NCBI RefSeq assembly: GCF_051020765.1
Contig: NC_134934.1
Location: 12,786,001-12,850,000, forward strand
Direction: 5' to 3'
DNA from: Lasioglossum baleicum
Lineage: Eukaryota; Arthropoda; Insecta; Hymenoptera; Halictidae
Length of the DNA stretch: 64,000 bases
In this document: piece after piece, positions 1 through 12,300 of the stretch
How positions within the stretch are numbered: the first letter of the stretch is position 1
How the letters are laid out: the number at the start of each line of letters is the position of its first letter
Translations under genes and position numbers: made by a program
The notes under the pieces: model-generated
Seen by the model: only the letters and a program-made list of their open reading frames with translations
Databases searched by the model: none
What the model was told of the DNA's origin: nothing

Positions 1-1673
1 CAATGTAGAACACGATCCGACCCCTAACCGGTGCATGACGTGACCCCAGGGCAAAGAATTTATTGGAGCCCTGCACCTGAAAGTCGCTCACCTGCCAGCT
101 GGTCCGGCCCGATGGAATTTTGTGAGGAACGGGCCGGTGCACCCATGGAGCCCATAAATTCCGGGAACGTACTTCGCGCTAAATGGGGTGGAACACCATC
201 TTGATTGTCAGAAATATTCGAGGGCAATTGCTTCGACGGTTATCCGATCAACGATCGACACTCGATACCCTGAACGATATTAAAATTTCCCTTCCCGATT
301 ATCTACGGGATGCTCCCTTGGTACGGCCACGTACAAAAAGTTCCGGAGAATGCTGTTCCACATTCTTATGTCAGACCACACTTTTTAATTGCATAGCGAC
401 ATTGTTGTTATAAATGCATCAACTGCGCGGTTCAACGAACATCAGCTGTTAAAATACAAGCATTGAAGAATCAAATTGAGAGTGATCTTACAGACGCTTA
501 TGTACAAAGCTATTACCCGAATCAAACAGACACATTGTCTTCGGCTCTGTCGAGGCAGGATCATCCGTAAAAGTCAAGTTTCGAATTCTTCAGCATTGCC
601 ACTTCAAGGCAAGACAAGTCGAAGACAGCATCAAACGCAGAAGAACGTCCGGGCAATCCCGGAGACTTCAATGCCAGGTCGAGTCAGCTGACTCCGCGGT
701 CGGTTCGATTTCTGACCCGATTTCGAACCGCAACGTTCTGTTGGCATTTATCACTGTCAGGAATATGTAGCTGATAAATCGCCGTTTAATCGCGACAGGA
801 ACCGTCCGTCTGGTGACATGCCGAGCGGTCGCTATCTCGGGAAAGAGAGGAAGAGAGAGAGAAATATCACTCTCGCCGTCGGTCGGTCGCGAGAGGTACG
901 TAAAAGGCGTCCGTGGGACTTTCCTCTGACTTGGCAAAAAGCTGCTCCAGTTTACCATCCGCGATTGCGGCCGGAGAGGACAAACGATCGCGCGCGGAAC
1001 CGACGACGACGGCGCAGACGAAGACGAAGACGAGGATGGCGGCGACCCAAGCGCGTACAAATCTTTGCTGGAAAAAAGAGGAGCGGCGGTTTAGCAGGAC
1101 GCGCGGAAATAAATCAGCGCGGCGCTTCTGCGAGTACTTTCCCGTTGTGAGGTCGACAGCCCAGGGCTCCACCGCGACGAAGGGAGCAACAAAACGAGCC
1201 GGCGTCCGCGCCAAACAAGGTTTAATTGCCGGAGCATTGACATGCGTGCGGCTCGCCCTCGGCTCTAGGCAACCGCGCCTTTTGTCTTCGGCTTCGTGGA
1301 AGTTCTACGCGGCCGCCAGAAAAATCCACGGCCGTGTTTCGCAACCTCGCGAAAACGCGCGCTCCGAGAAAACCGCACGGCTCCCTGGAAAATCCGGCTC
1401 GAACAAGCCGACGCCCATAACTTCGGCTGCGACGCAATCGATGTCAATGGCGGTTCAGGGTTTTTCACCGTACGCGAATCGGACGAAAGGTACGCGGAAG
1501 ACACGTACTTGTAAAATTGTATCCTAGTACCTACAATGACGTTCGTAAATCCAATGAAACAACTAAAATGCATTTTACTCTCCAAAATGGTCTCCGTCAA
1601 TTCTGATGCATTTACTCCGTCTTGGACACTTCCATCCATCATCCTGATGGATTTACATCAATCTTGGAAATAA
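1..1673. other. No recognisable gene; GC-rich non-coding DNA
   Basis: I see no conserved gene here. Overlapping open frames at about 670-1640 on both strands come from CpG-rich, arginine-codon-rich DNA and include a short GAC/GAA trinucleotide-like run near 1000-1040. They match no family I know and shadow one another, so they look like chance. The sequence GGAGACTTCAATGCC at 661-675 recurs in a small tandem repeat at 14.4 kb. Confidence 0.6.
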
Positions 1674-1880
1674 TTAATGTGAATTGTGGATTTGCATGCA
1701 AAATAAAAATTATCTGCACCAGTTACCAAACATAGAAGTCAAATAAAAAGTTCCATTTTTCTTTAATGACTTTAAGAGATTTAAGATAGTACATTGATTC
1801 TTCTATGTCGTTGTAATGTTTTTCCTGTTTTAAATTGCACAAAGTTTTGTCACAAATGCATAAAATCCACAGTCTATTAA
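1674..1880. repeat. Dispersed palindromic repeat, 'TGCGGATTTTATGCA' family, copy A
   Basis: The two ends of this stretch are inverted versions of each other. The left end reads TTAATGTGAATTGTGGATTT at 1674-1693, followed by GCATGCAAAATA. The right end, on the minus strand, reads TTAATAGACTGTGGATTTTA followed by TGCATTTGTGACA. The core TGTGGATTT plus TGCA recurs at 23.1, 25.25-25.47, 51.8 and 58.9 kb. I read it as an old copy of a small foldback or MITE-like repeat. No coding capacity or target duplication is visible. Confidence 0.5.
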
Positions 1881-3237
1881 TGCACGGAGTTCCAACTTGT
1901 AGCTCGCGAGTCACACGCGGCATCTTCCTCCCCGCTTAGGTTCTTCCCCCCTCTTGGACTTCATCGTTACACATATGTATACATAGTAGAACACACATAC
2001 ATTGTAACCGTCGAACTTCGTCCCTGTTCCCTTCCCGCGCCGCCATTACCACCTCACTCACTAACTTTCCGACTATACGAAGTAGTGGGAAGAGGTTCGA
2101 ATGGTGGGGACCTTGTGGTTCTAGAAGGGGAGTAAGTTGAAACTCCCTGTATTAATGAATTAATGGAGGTGCAACTTGGGTTTCCTGCAAGTAAAAAATG
2201 AAGTTGAGTAGGTTGTGGATCGCGAGGTGATTTTAAAATCGTGTTTCCCTTTCTGACACGACGCGACGGTTCGCATGGTTTCGCGAGTGTATAACGCATT
2301 CGTTTCGGCTTGGCCGGGGTTCCCCGGTGCTGCGTTTGAATCGTTGGCCTGGGAGCGAAGAGTATAACACCACCCCCGGCCTTTCGCCGGCAAAGATGCC
2401 GCGGATTACGGGATTCCTAACTTCTTTCGGTCGCCACGTAGCGTTATTCTTGCCTTCGAGCAAGGTCTATCGCGGGATCGTGAGAAAAACTAGCGAGCGC
2501 CGATTCAAGCCGCTCTTCTAATTCATAAGGAGGCTGTTGCGAAGCCTGCCCGCAACGTTTACGATAAAATGACATAATTGTGATGAATTTACCTCTATCT
2601 TGGCTCGTTTGAGGTCTATATCGTGCAGCAGACACAAATTACACCATCCGATGCTCGTCAAGGATAAAGTGTGAATGTTATAAAAATCGGTACTCGACTC
2701 TTTCAGGTAATTCTAGAGAGATCTATATTGTACTCGTACCCGTGATTATAGCCCGCAACACCGTATACCATGAAAACGTTCATTCTTTTTCACGGCAGGC
2801 GGTCATTACCCACACACTCGCGGCGTAATCCGATTTTTCACAGGGGCATCATCGCTTCCATTAAAAATTACCGTCGTTATGTCCGGAAAGAATTAATCTT
2901 ACAGCGCTGATCCCTGAAACACAATTACACTCTACGTTCACTCAACAATTTCTTCTTTACACATTTATCTATTTCAATCCTCACACGCCTCCTTATATTC
3001 ATAATTTTTTTATGATCATGTTATAAATATATAAAAAAGTATATATAAAACGAAATTAGTGGAGTTGAAGTAAAAAATAAAAATTAATGAAGATTAATGG
3101 AAATGAATAAAAGTTACGAGATGATTTTTCGTGTAATTATTCTTGTAAAAGGTCAATACTATTAACTGTAAAACTTTATTCTTCGAAACTCAAAACCGAA
3201 GTTTACACTAAGATTATTTGTATTAACTCACTTACTA
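1881..3237. other. No recognisable gene; AT-rich toward 3.0-3.2 kb
   Basis: No coding region is recognisable. The open frames between 2054 and 2635 overlap each other on both strands and have no domain. The part from about 2990 to 3200 is very AT-rich and leads directly into the mariner element. Confidence 0.6.
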
Positions 3238-4107
3238 TAGGGTGTCTCAAAATGACCTGACATTTTAAATTGCGTGCCATTTTTTTTTTGTGACAAACAG
3301 AGTACTAATTTTCGACAATTGGCATCAGGAAGTATTGAGGTTTACGCATAGAAATTGTGAAAATTCACTACAAAAAATGGTGAAAATTTTTCAGAGACAG
3401 TTCGAAAAGTCTTTTGGTCATCATAACGCACCATCTCGCAACACTGTGGTGCATTTAATCACAAAATTCGACAGTTTTGTTTATTTACGTAGCTATTAAG
3501 TTGAAAATGCGCCTCATCGCTCAAGAAGATTTTCTTTGAAAAATCACCACCAATTTGTTGATGCTCCAATATCCAATTGGCGAATGTACGGCGCTGCGCA
3601 TGGTCTCCTGGCTGCAGTTCTTGTGTCAATTGGATCTTGTAAACATGCAAATGCAGATCTTTCGTCAAAATTCGCTGCTCAGAGCATGTTGAAATGTTCA
3701 ATTGCTGAGCAGGATGGTGAATCGAGGTGGAAGGACTTTCGTCAAAACTCGCACTCACTTGGGCTATGTTTTCATTCGACCGACTGGTACGAGGATGGCC
3801 ACTGCTTTCCGCGGTCAGAATTGAACCACTATCCTCAAATTTTGCGATTAAATTGCACCACAGTGTTGGGAGATGGTGCGTTATGATCACCAAAAGACGT
3901 GCGGACTTTTCGAACCGACTCTGAAAAATTTTCACCATTTTTTGTAGTGAATTTTCACAATTTCTATGCGTTGCACGATCGTGTAATTCTCCGTGACTAA
4001 ATCTCAATACTCCCTGATGTCAGTTGGCAAAGATCAGTACAATCTATGTTCGCCACAAAAAAAAATGGCGCGCAATTTAAAATGTCAGGTCATTTTGAGA
4101 CACCCTA
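3238..4107 (-). mobile_element. Degenerate mariner-type element with extended inverted arms
   Basis: The element starts TAGGGTGTCTCAAAATGACC and ends with the exact reverse complement. TA dinucleotides flank it at 3236-3237 and 4108-4109, as expected for Tc1/mariner insertion. The inverted match runs far beyond a normal mariner end: the left arm (3238 to about 3470) is a diverged inverted copy of the right arm (about 3843-4107). Both arms encode the same transposase N-terminal stretch (THRNCENSLQKMVKIF), in opposite directions. The unique centre holds the rest of a truncated transposase on the minus strand. At 870 bp it is below the usual 1.2-1.5 kb and cannot make a full transposase. It was probably formed by internal rearrangement of a full-length copy and may have been mobilised in trans. 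Confidence 0.85.
3459..4007 (-). pseudogene. Mariner-family transposase fragment (broken)
   Basis: The minus-strand frame of 182 codons resembles insect mariner-type transposases that have an N-terminal helix-turn-helix. Visible parts are the leader stretch THRNCENSLQKMVKIF (about residues 14-29), the linker with RTSRSNENIAQV and ESPSTSIHHPAQQLNIST, the segment KIQLTQELQPGDHAQRRTFA, and FLSDEAHF near residue 165. The Asp of SDEAHF corresponds to the first acidic residue of the DD[E/D] catalytic triad. The frame ends at VNKQNCRIL, where the sequence switches into the inverted arm, so the second and third catalytic acids are absent. A stretch at about residues 38-55 reads in the wrong frame compared with the opposite arm, which indicates a pair of small indels. 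The protein is inactive. Confidence 0.8.
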
Positions 4108-4109
4108 TA

Positions 4110-4925
4110 TTATTGAAATACTGTTTTAAGATATTTTTATCAATTCAGAACGACTGATAAAGAGTTTTTGAAGTGAAATGATCGCAGTCGATGGAACGAA
4201 GGGGATCGCGGAATTGATTGCCGATCGTGGCCGATCGACACGATCGAACATACGAGTACAAAGTTGGTACACACGGTATCGAACCGGCGGATCTCTATTA
4301 CCGGTAAAACATTGCCAACTTCCCCGGAATGAAGCGATACGGTGTGCAATAGAGAAGCCGGTGGAATCGTATCGACGACGACAATCGATTCCCCCGATCC
4401 CGAAAGGACTCCGGTTAGTTTCTCATGATGCGCCATTCTCGGGTCTAGGCTGTCAAGGAACTTTCACGGCCCTGAGAGAACGTTCGGTCCTTGACCGTTT
4501 CCCGTGATCCCTTTAATAAGCGCGATATGGAAAGCAATCGGAACGCGGCTAGTCTTCTCGCGCGTGTTAATCGCCACCGTGATCGAACCGACACGCGATG
4601 AAAAATCGCGTAATTGTTCGCTACCATTAGGACTTAATTGTGAGACCGGGTAAGTCGCTTGTGAAACCGCTCGTTCGAACATTAGATGAAAAACACGGAC
4701 TCTAAAAACGCTGTGCGGCTCATCTTATAATCGTCATATCTGTATATCTGATCGGTGTTGTTTCTTCTGTTCATCTCTATGCTCTTTTCTTATACTTTTT
4801 AATAAAGTATGATTTTATCTTTCGTTAATAGCCATTGATTGTTTTAACCCACTCCAACAACGATGAAATAAACAAGAAAAAGGTTTCGGAATTTATAATT
4901 GCACATTTTTACTCGATTGATAACA
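4110..4925. other. No recognisable gene
   Basis: This stretch lies between the mariner element and a palindrome cluster. It holds only short overlapping open frames on both strands (about 4140-4680) with no recognisable domain. From about 4720 the sequence turns AT-rich. Confidence 0.55.
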
Positions 4926-4930
4926 TATTT

Positions 4931-4989
4931 CGCAAATCTTTGCGATACAACATGCGCACTATAGAGTACTGTACACAGAGTACAGTACT
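4931..4989. repeat. Palindrome cluster with perfect 10-bp stem
   Basis: CGCAAATCTTTGCG at 4931-4944 is a perfect palindrome with a 2-base centre. It is followed by AGTACTGTAC at 4965-4974, a 5-base loop, and the exact reverse complement GTACAGTACT at 4980-4989. CACTATAG occurs just before and again just after the stem, so the inverted repeat is embedded in a direct repeat. It could form a hairpin or cruciform. No function can be assigned. Confidence 0.6.
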
Positions 4990-7900
4990 AGTATACACTA
5001 TAGAGCACTATCGAGTCATACTTGACAGACATGGCAATTATTAATAGATTTCGGTGCAACATTGAGAAAAGGCAGTATTGCTGAAAAGAGTTCTCAGAAA
5101 AATGGTGAGTTTGTATTTCTCGCGATGACTTGTTGATTCGCAATCATAATTGCTGCTGACATTGACAAATTTATTAAGAAATCCTTAGCTGTTAATCATC
5201 GGTTTTTAAAAGACTATTAAGAGACCTTGGTAGGTGTTAATGCTTGTGAATCGTTGTATACTTATTTTTAGCTCGAGGCTTTATATTTGTAGCTTGTAGT
5301 GATCATAAAAAAATAATGGGTTGGACACTCAGTAGAATTTCATTTTTAATTTCCTTGAAAATACACTTTTTTCTGTCTCTTATGTCTGTCTCGTATAAAA
5401 GACATGATATTGTTTACTGTAAGTACGTTGAACAGAGTTACAACTAGCAGGTTGAGAACATTGTTCAACATTACGATCCAGTCGAACCAAGAAGAAAAAA
5501 ACCTCTAGAAAAAGACAGAATAAATCGCCATCTTCGAGCATGTTCAACCTAACGAAAGCATCTCCGAGGCGTTAAAGAACTCACGTCAGAATCTCGGAGC
5601 TGCCGATCAACTTATTATCTGCGAAACAATAAAATCGTCCGATAAGGATCAGCCGTGGCCCGCCGGCGGGTTCTGAAATATTTCCTCGGTCGAAGGCGCG
5701 GACGTAGCCGCGATGTCCGATTGAAATCGATTTATGGTCCAACGACAAACGAGATATCGCCCGGGGCGGGGTCGAATCGAGACGGAACGAGACGAGACGA
5801 GACGAGACACGAGTTTCGGGACGTGGGAAGAACACTTGATTTTTTCGTTTCCCCACCCCCGTGCACCTCCGCTCACCTCCATATAGCCTCGTCAACGGGA
5901 GGAGATACCGTCGCTGATTGCCAGGTGAGCTGAGGTGAGTGGTGAGCGAGCGGGTGAGTCAGTGAGTCACCTTGTAGGAGTGGTGACTGCGAGCAGAGCT
6001 CGCGATCGGCGTGATCGGCGGCTCGCCGATCGTGTTTGGAGTCCAGGTCGGGCCGGACCGGCGCGTTGCCTTGTACACCGTCAAAACGAATGACGTCCCG
6101 ACGTTTTACACGACGTGCACGAGTTCGTCTCTTCCGCGGACGGGCCAGTATGCGAGTCGATCGGAAGAAGGAACCGAGATCGCACGACCTTAGGCTAGGT
6201 GTTCATTTGAGAATGGTACTAGCGAGCTGGCTCTAAAGAGCACGCAGGTGGACGTTGCGTGGAGAATGATTGCGAGCATGGTTCTTCAATGTTTGAGAAT
6301 GATCCTCCCTTCTGATGGGTTAGGGGGATCGTTGATTCTAAAGGATTAGACTAGTACAAGGGGACTAAGCATCCGAAAATTTATTTTCGGGTGAAAAAAG
6401 CGAAGTAAACGATCAATTATTGACAAGCCAAGTGACTGTCCATCCTTTAGTGCTCTTATTTTGCTACAGACTTTCTGAGAGTTCGGTCTGATAGTAAGCT
6501 TTTGGCCGATCATTTTAGTATCTAACTCAAACTAAAATTTTACAACTGTGATCTCGGGGGTACAGCCCCCAAATGGATACCCAGCTTTAGAAACCGAAGC
6601 GGAAGACGCGGGGGAGATGGAATTCGTCGACGGTGCAATTAAAATCGCCGGTCGCGGCAAAGCAAATACTTTGTAGCAGAGCCTGGCAGCGCCGTTAAAT
6701 GGCGTTTCTCATTAAACGTTGATTGCGATTTGACGGCCTTCGCGGCGAAGTTTCCGTGGCGTTTTAACGGAGGCTGCGCCGGCGTTTCAGTGCACGGCGG
6801 ACTTTTCTATAGGAACTTGTTTGCCGGTATGACTCCCTGACACCCGTTGCCAACCATCAAACTCGGTTGCCGGACGATCGCGTGACGATAATCACGACGT
6901 AGACCAGTTAGCCGGCCATGGAAACGAAACCGGGATGAGTCGTGTGAACCGATCGCGCGATTAAGTGAACGTCATAGTGGCATTTAGCCGGGTTCTGTCT
7001 CTGGACACCGGGTCATTCAGTTCAGGATTCCGAAGATATGATGTACTGGTATGTGGTAGTCGATCGTTTCTAGCGACTTTAAATCGAACATAGTCCGAAT
7101 GGCATAATTCACAAGTATGACTATGGATAACAGAACATAGTATTCCGCGTCTTTCTCCCACATCGTTCATCCCAAGCTCGCATCCCAAGCTCACCTAGCA
7201 GATCTGCCACCTTCTCACAGTGTCGAACTTCATTTTCAAGATTCGAGAGGGGACGAATCCTCAGGTGAGTAGTTTTGCAGTGTCGCACGCAGATTTCTCA
7301 CGATTCCGTGTGCCGATGATCTCCGAGGCACGAGAGACGGGCAATTTCCCGGCGAGACGCCGGTAAATCGCGTCGATGCTCGCGGCCGATCTCGGACCGA
7401 TACCTTTGAGCGTGAACCGGTAGTGGGTGCAGATGGGTGGACACGGCCACGGCGCGATTAGCCGGCCCCGATACGGCTATCTCCGTACAAGGGGCTGGCA
7501 CGGCTGCACGGGGTTTCGCGGCAGGAACGCGCGCCTCGAATTCTTCCTGCTGCGGGTAGAAACGAGCGCGAGAGCGAGGAGGCGCTTCCGATTCCGAGCG
7601 GCAGATAGGGGCCCCGGGTGTCGGTGTCGGGTCTGTCCCGAAAAAAATCGCGAGGGCCGGCCGGCCGGCCAGCGAGCGGGTAAAAATCGCACGGGATCGG
7701 CTCGCCGAATGCAACCGAGAGGCCTTGCTTGCAACTAGGTGCCGCCGCTCTAGCGGTGGCGTCGCTTAATTAACGCCGGGCCGGTAGCGTCCGCGCGCTA
7801 CCTTGCACTCTCCTAGCACCTCTCCACTCTCTGCGCAACACCGGCCGAGATCGCGAGATCATGATAGCGGCTCCACCGACCGGCCGCGAGAGATCCTCTC

Positions 7901-9109
7901 TTTCTTTCCCTTTACCCCCTTCGGTTTTTCTTTTCCCCCTTTTAATGCGCTCCTCGGCGTCCTCGTTTTTTCTTCCGCCGATCTCGGCGATCGATGCGCC
8001 GCGATGCACGGCAACCCCGACAGCCTCCGAGCGTCCCGTTCGCCGAGCCGTGTCCCGTGCATCGATAAATTTCGGAATCGGCGCCTCCGCCGACCCGGGG
8101 CCCACCTAATTAAGCGGTTCGCCCCGTAATTACAGCCAATTAACGTCAAACTCGGCCGGCACCGGCCGCTGACCGCTATCGCGCCCGGTGATTGCGCGCC
8201 CTTGCCTCTGCGTGCGTCGAGATTCATCCTACGGCACAGGCCTCTCGCGAATGCACGCGACGCTTCATCATTTTTGCCAACGGATCCCTCGAGCTGTTCT
8301 CTGATAAGCGAGGGAAGCGACCAGCTGGAATGTGGGGTTTCGATATGCCACTTTCCGAGGGGACGTTTCTGTTGACGCTACGATCCAAGCCGTAAAATCG
8401 TCAGGGTGGTCATAGGAGCTACTTCAAACTATGTTTTATGTTTGTTTGTTTATTGTATTATTGTTTTATTGTAGTATGTGTATTGTAGTTTTGTTTTATT
8501 GTTGTTACGTTTATCATTATGTTTCTTTATGTGTGTCATTATATACATATATACATGTTGTTTGTCGCGTCTCCAACCTAAACGTACCAACGCAATAATA
8601 TAATTATCACCAAAGTACAGGATGTCAGGTAAAGGAGGAACACAATTAAATACTTGAAACATGGAATCAACGGTCTCGTTATTAAATATCAAGGCAATGT
8701 GTTACATGAGCATAATATCCATCGTACCCTAAAGTGCTGTAGTTGGGTACGTCCCTCATCTCGTAACAAATTGCATAAACGAGATTTGATCGGGAGATTT
8801 GCAAGACAGTCCACCGTTATTCCGAAGCCGCTAATTAGCAGACTGCAGGTGTTTATGCAAATGAATGTATCTCTTTTTCCCGGCTTAATTTGTACAACCT
8901 GTTATCAAACATATATTTATTTACCCCGTAATCAACATACCATCGGATTGTAAACGGGGTAAAAGCTTCATCGGATTTTATTAAATCGTGCTCATTGTAA
9001 ATTCCAGGCGCTCACGTATGAATGCGTGAACACATCATTTGGGATGTGACGATTGGACGATAATGTGTGGACTCGTGGACTGACTTTGCGATGTTGGCGA
9101 AGGCCTTGA
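4990..9109. other. No recognisable gene; mixed AT-rich and CpG-rich DNA
   Basis: No conserved coding region is visible. A GTGAG-rich stretch at 5923-5970 carries five GTGAG copies (at about 5924, 5934, 5941, 5952 and 5961) that look like donor splice sites but adjoin no recognisable exon. A strong TATA-like TATAAAAG lies at about 5395 without a convincing initiator. From 7300 to 8250 the DNA is very CpG-rich, with long overlapping frames on both strands typical of GC-rich non-coding sequence. A T/G-rich low-complexity run covers about 8430-8560. Confidence 0.55.
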
Positions 9110-9340
9110 ATTGGACCGGACTGTATTACACTGGATCAAATTAGACTTGACCATACTAATCTGAGTAGACCTAACTATAAATAACTGGAGACCTACCTAG
9201 ACTAAGCTAGACCAAGCTAGATTAAAGTAGACGTAACTGAGGATTTAACTGAATCTGACTACATCAAGCTAGACCAAGTTAGACTAACTAAGCTAGAGCA
9301 AACTATACGTAACGAGACCAAATTAGACTGACCTAGACAG
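9110..9340. repeat. Degenerate TAGAC/CTAGAC-rich minisatellite
   Basis: About 230 bases are built from imperfect short units of the type AAGCTAGAC, AAATTAGAC and AGTAGACCTAACT. CTAGAC or TTAGAC recurs roughly every 10-20 bases. The array is irregular and the copies have drifted, so it is old. It does not match the TTAGG telomere repeat of insects. Confidence 0.6.
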
Positions 9341-12300
9341 TGGGACGCGATACAAATTCTCACTTTGAAATTCAAGAAAATTGAAATCAGAAGAGACTTC
9401 GTCTCCCTCAGGAATGCTTGCATTCTCTGTTCAGTCTGTCGGTGGATTCTTAGTGACGGAGTTAGAAATCCGTTCGGTGGGAAAAGGTTAAAATCCATCA
9501 GCGTTGGTGTGGGTCACTGGAAGGCCTCAATTAAACGACTCGGAATCGCTGGCCCCGCGACGCAAGAAATTCATCCACCGTGACGAGCGTCCAGGCGAGA
9601 GCGCGCGCACCGGTACCGAGAGAGCCACGGCTCGCTCATTTATTCAGACACCCTAATGAACCGGGGGACGATTTCGACGGGCGTTCTCAGCCGTGGCCTT
9701 AATATCAGCCGGACGACCAGCGTTACATAAGCCGCGTGCACACAGACCGAGCCGAGAGGGCCGTGTATGCAGCAGAGACGTGACCACGATGCACGGAACG
9801 GAGACCGTGCTCGTGAGCCGTGGGCCGGCCCGGCCCGACAAAAATCCCATTAATTGCTTCTATGGTGATAAATTTCCCCCTGGCTCTGCACGATTCCACC
9901 TCTCTCGCTCTCTCTTTCCTTCTCCCCCTTTCCCTGCTCTCTTTCCTCTCTCTCTTCGCCGCGGTTACCCTCGTACTCCCCTCGATCCCCTTACCGTTGC
10001 ATCCAGACCGAACCTCTCGGCTCGAGAGAGCTTCTTTAGCGACCATATCAGCCGCCTATGTTAATTTTCAGTTTAATAAGGTGCACCAGGAAGTGACACG
10101 GAGAGGCCGTGGCCGCTCGAGCGCGGTGTTCACCGCCGCTACGGCCGAATGCCAGGTGAAAATGTCGCGGCGGGAGTGACATTTCAATTAATGTTTACCG
10201 TGTTTGCGTGGGAAGGGACACGCTGGCAGGCCTCGCCGGGACCGGTGCAGCAGGTGCAAAAAAGAGGACGACCGATCGGCGGATCCTTGCTACGCCAGCC
10301 GATTCGAGATCGGTCGTAACGGGATCCCCGATCGCGAACCCGAGGATTCTGTAACATTGTTTCAATCTACCGGGATGTTCTACGTACCTGCTGCAAGCGG
10401 AATTTATATAGTCAGTTGGTGAAAGACCTGCATTGCGGGATGCACTTGCCCGATTCAAATACTAATTATTTCAGGCCTCGCGAAAGTAACTGGTAAATAA
10501 TTTTTCACCGAACCGTGACGTGTATCTTTACGACCTTGATAGTCGAAAATTAAAAGGTTTACGAACCTAGTAAAAAAGACCACGAAAAACTAAGAAAACT
10601 GTTTAAACTTCGAGCGATAGCTTCGTCGAAATAGGAGAGCTAAGTTTCTCCAAAAAGAATACGATCAAAGTATTCTTCTCAGGAGGCGATTCATGTGGCA
10701 TCGTGTTGTTCGAGAGTCTCGAGCGAGTCTTAATTCAATTATTCGGTACGAGTGTTCTTAACGCCGGCTTGAGAGCGTGTTAATGATCGCGGAGTAAAGA
10801 AAGAAGACGCTTTTACTACAGAAACGAGAATTCCGCTCACGAAACCGTGCCTGACTCAACGTAATAATATCTGTGTCGCGGGTAATAAATGGCGCCGTCG
10901 CGGCATGCTCAACCGGGTAGTGAAATGATTATCACGCCGCGGCGCGAGGAAGAAGGAACGACGAAAAAAGAAGGAAGGAAAATCCGGGGTGAATCATCAT
11001 TGTGCGGATGGAATGCTCCCCGGCTTCGCGCGCGATCGCCGGGCTCCTTTTCGCGCGCGATGTAAACGCGCGAACACGGCAGCAAGGTAATGAGCAACGA
11101 CGGCAATAACGCAGGCGATAACTATTAACCAGATTGTTCGGTTAACGACGAAGGTGATGAGAAGCGTACGCGAATCACGTCGCTCCGGAGCGAGGCGCTT
11201 TCGTTTATCAAGGACGATGGAAAACCGACCAGCGCAACCTGCAATTCTAATTGGCGAGCGGGAATCGCGGCCGAATAAAAGACCAGCCGAGATGGAATTA
11301 CGTGGAATCGAGACTTTCGGCGATCCACGATCTTCTGTACGATCGTACCTTTCGTGCAAATGGTGTTACCGATTTCGCAAAACCCGGAGATTCGCGTTTA
11401 CTGCATCTAACTTGACCTCGTCTCTAAATTTCTGGTTTATTCGTGTGTGTCATCCGCTTGCATGAAATAATAATAAAAAAGTTCAGCAGTAAAAATAGTA
11501 TCTTTTCTCCGGGAAAGCGGAATAGAAGTTTCGCTGGACCAGCGCAACATTTAATTGGGGAGACACTCGAGGCGCAGATTTTGTGGGAACGATTTTACGA
11601 ATCAATTTTCTGGCGGCAATTTAACGAGCCGCGGGACGATTGCGCCACGCGAAGAATTTGAGTAATTTGCTGCTCTCGTAGAAACGCTAATTACGATCCC
11701 CGGCATTCCTAAAACGTCCCGCCGAACTTTCTCCCGGTCTGGCAAGAAACGGGTGTACCGGGCAGAAAAATTTCAGCGGGCGATCGACGACGGTCGATGC
11801 ATTCGCGGGGATCGAGATACGCGCCGGCGGCACGGAATTTAAACGATATCTTAATTACCCGGACGCGCCGGGAAATGAGCGTACGGTGATTCTTTACGGT
11901 CGAACCTGTCCTCGTAGACGCGGCGAGGAGGTCCAATTTCGGTGAACAGCAACTACAGGCGTCGAGAGAGCGCACGTCATGGTGTGCGCCCACCCGTATC
12001 TTTCTCTTCGCATTTTTCTGCGCGCGCCATCTTATCGTGATTATCCCGATCATCGACACACGGGGCCTCTTTGGGACCGGACTTCTCCGGTACTTTCGGT
12101 GTGACGTAAGACGGTCCCCGGTCAGCTTTCCTCGGCGCGGGGCTTCTTCCACCCGAGGCGATCTATCGTTCGTCACGGTTCTCACGATCCCGATCTGCGC
12201 CAGTTTCGTCCGAAAATGGCGAACCGGGGCGAGCGTTGCCCCGGTGAGAGCACCGCACCACGGCCGTTGAAAAAATCAATTAATCTCAATCGAGGCGACC

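Noticed and set aside
913..1527. Plus-strand frame of 204 codons
   Set aside because: Lysine/arginine/threonine-rich, overlapped by several other frames, with no recognisable domain.
5390..5430. TATAAAAG as a promoter
   Set aside because: No initiator at the right distance and no sensible frame downstream.
5923..5970. Cluster of five GTGAG motifs as alternative donor sites
   Set aside because: No recognisable exon precedes them; the run looks like a short degenerate repeat.
10400..10425. TATATAG followed by TCAGTTG
   Set aside because: The two motifs are only about 8 bases apart, far short of the 30-31 needed for a TATA-initiator promoter.
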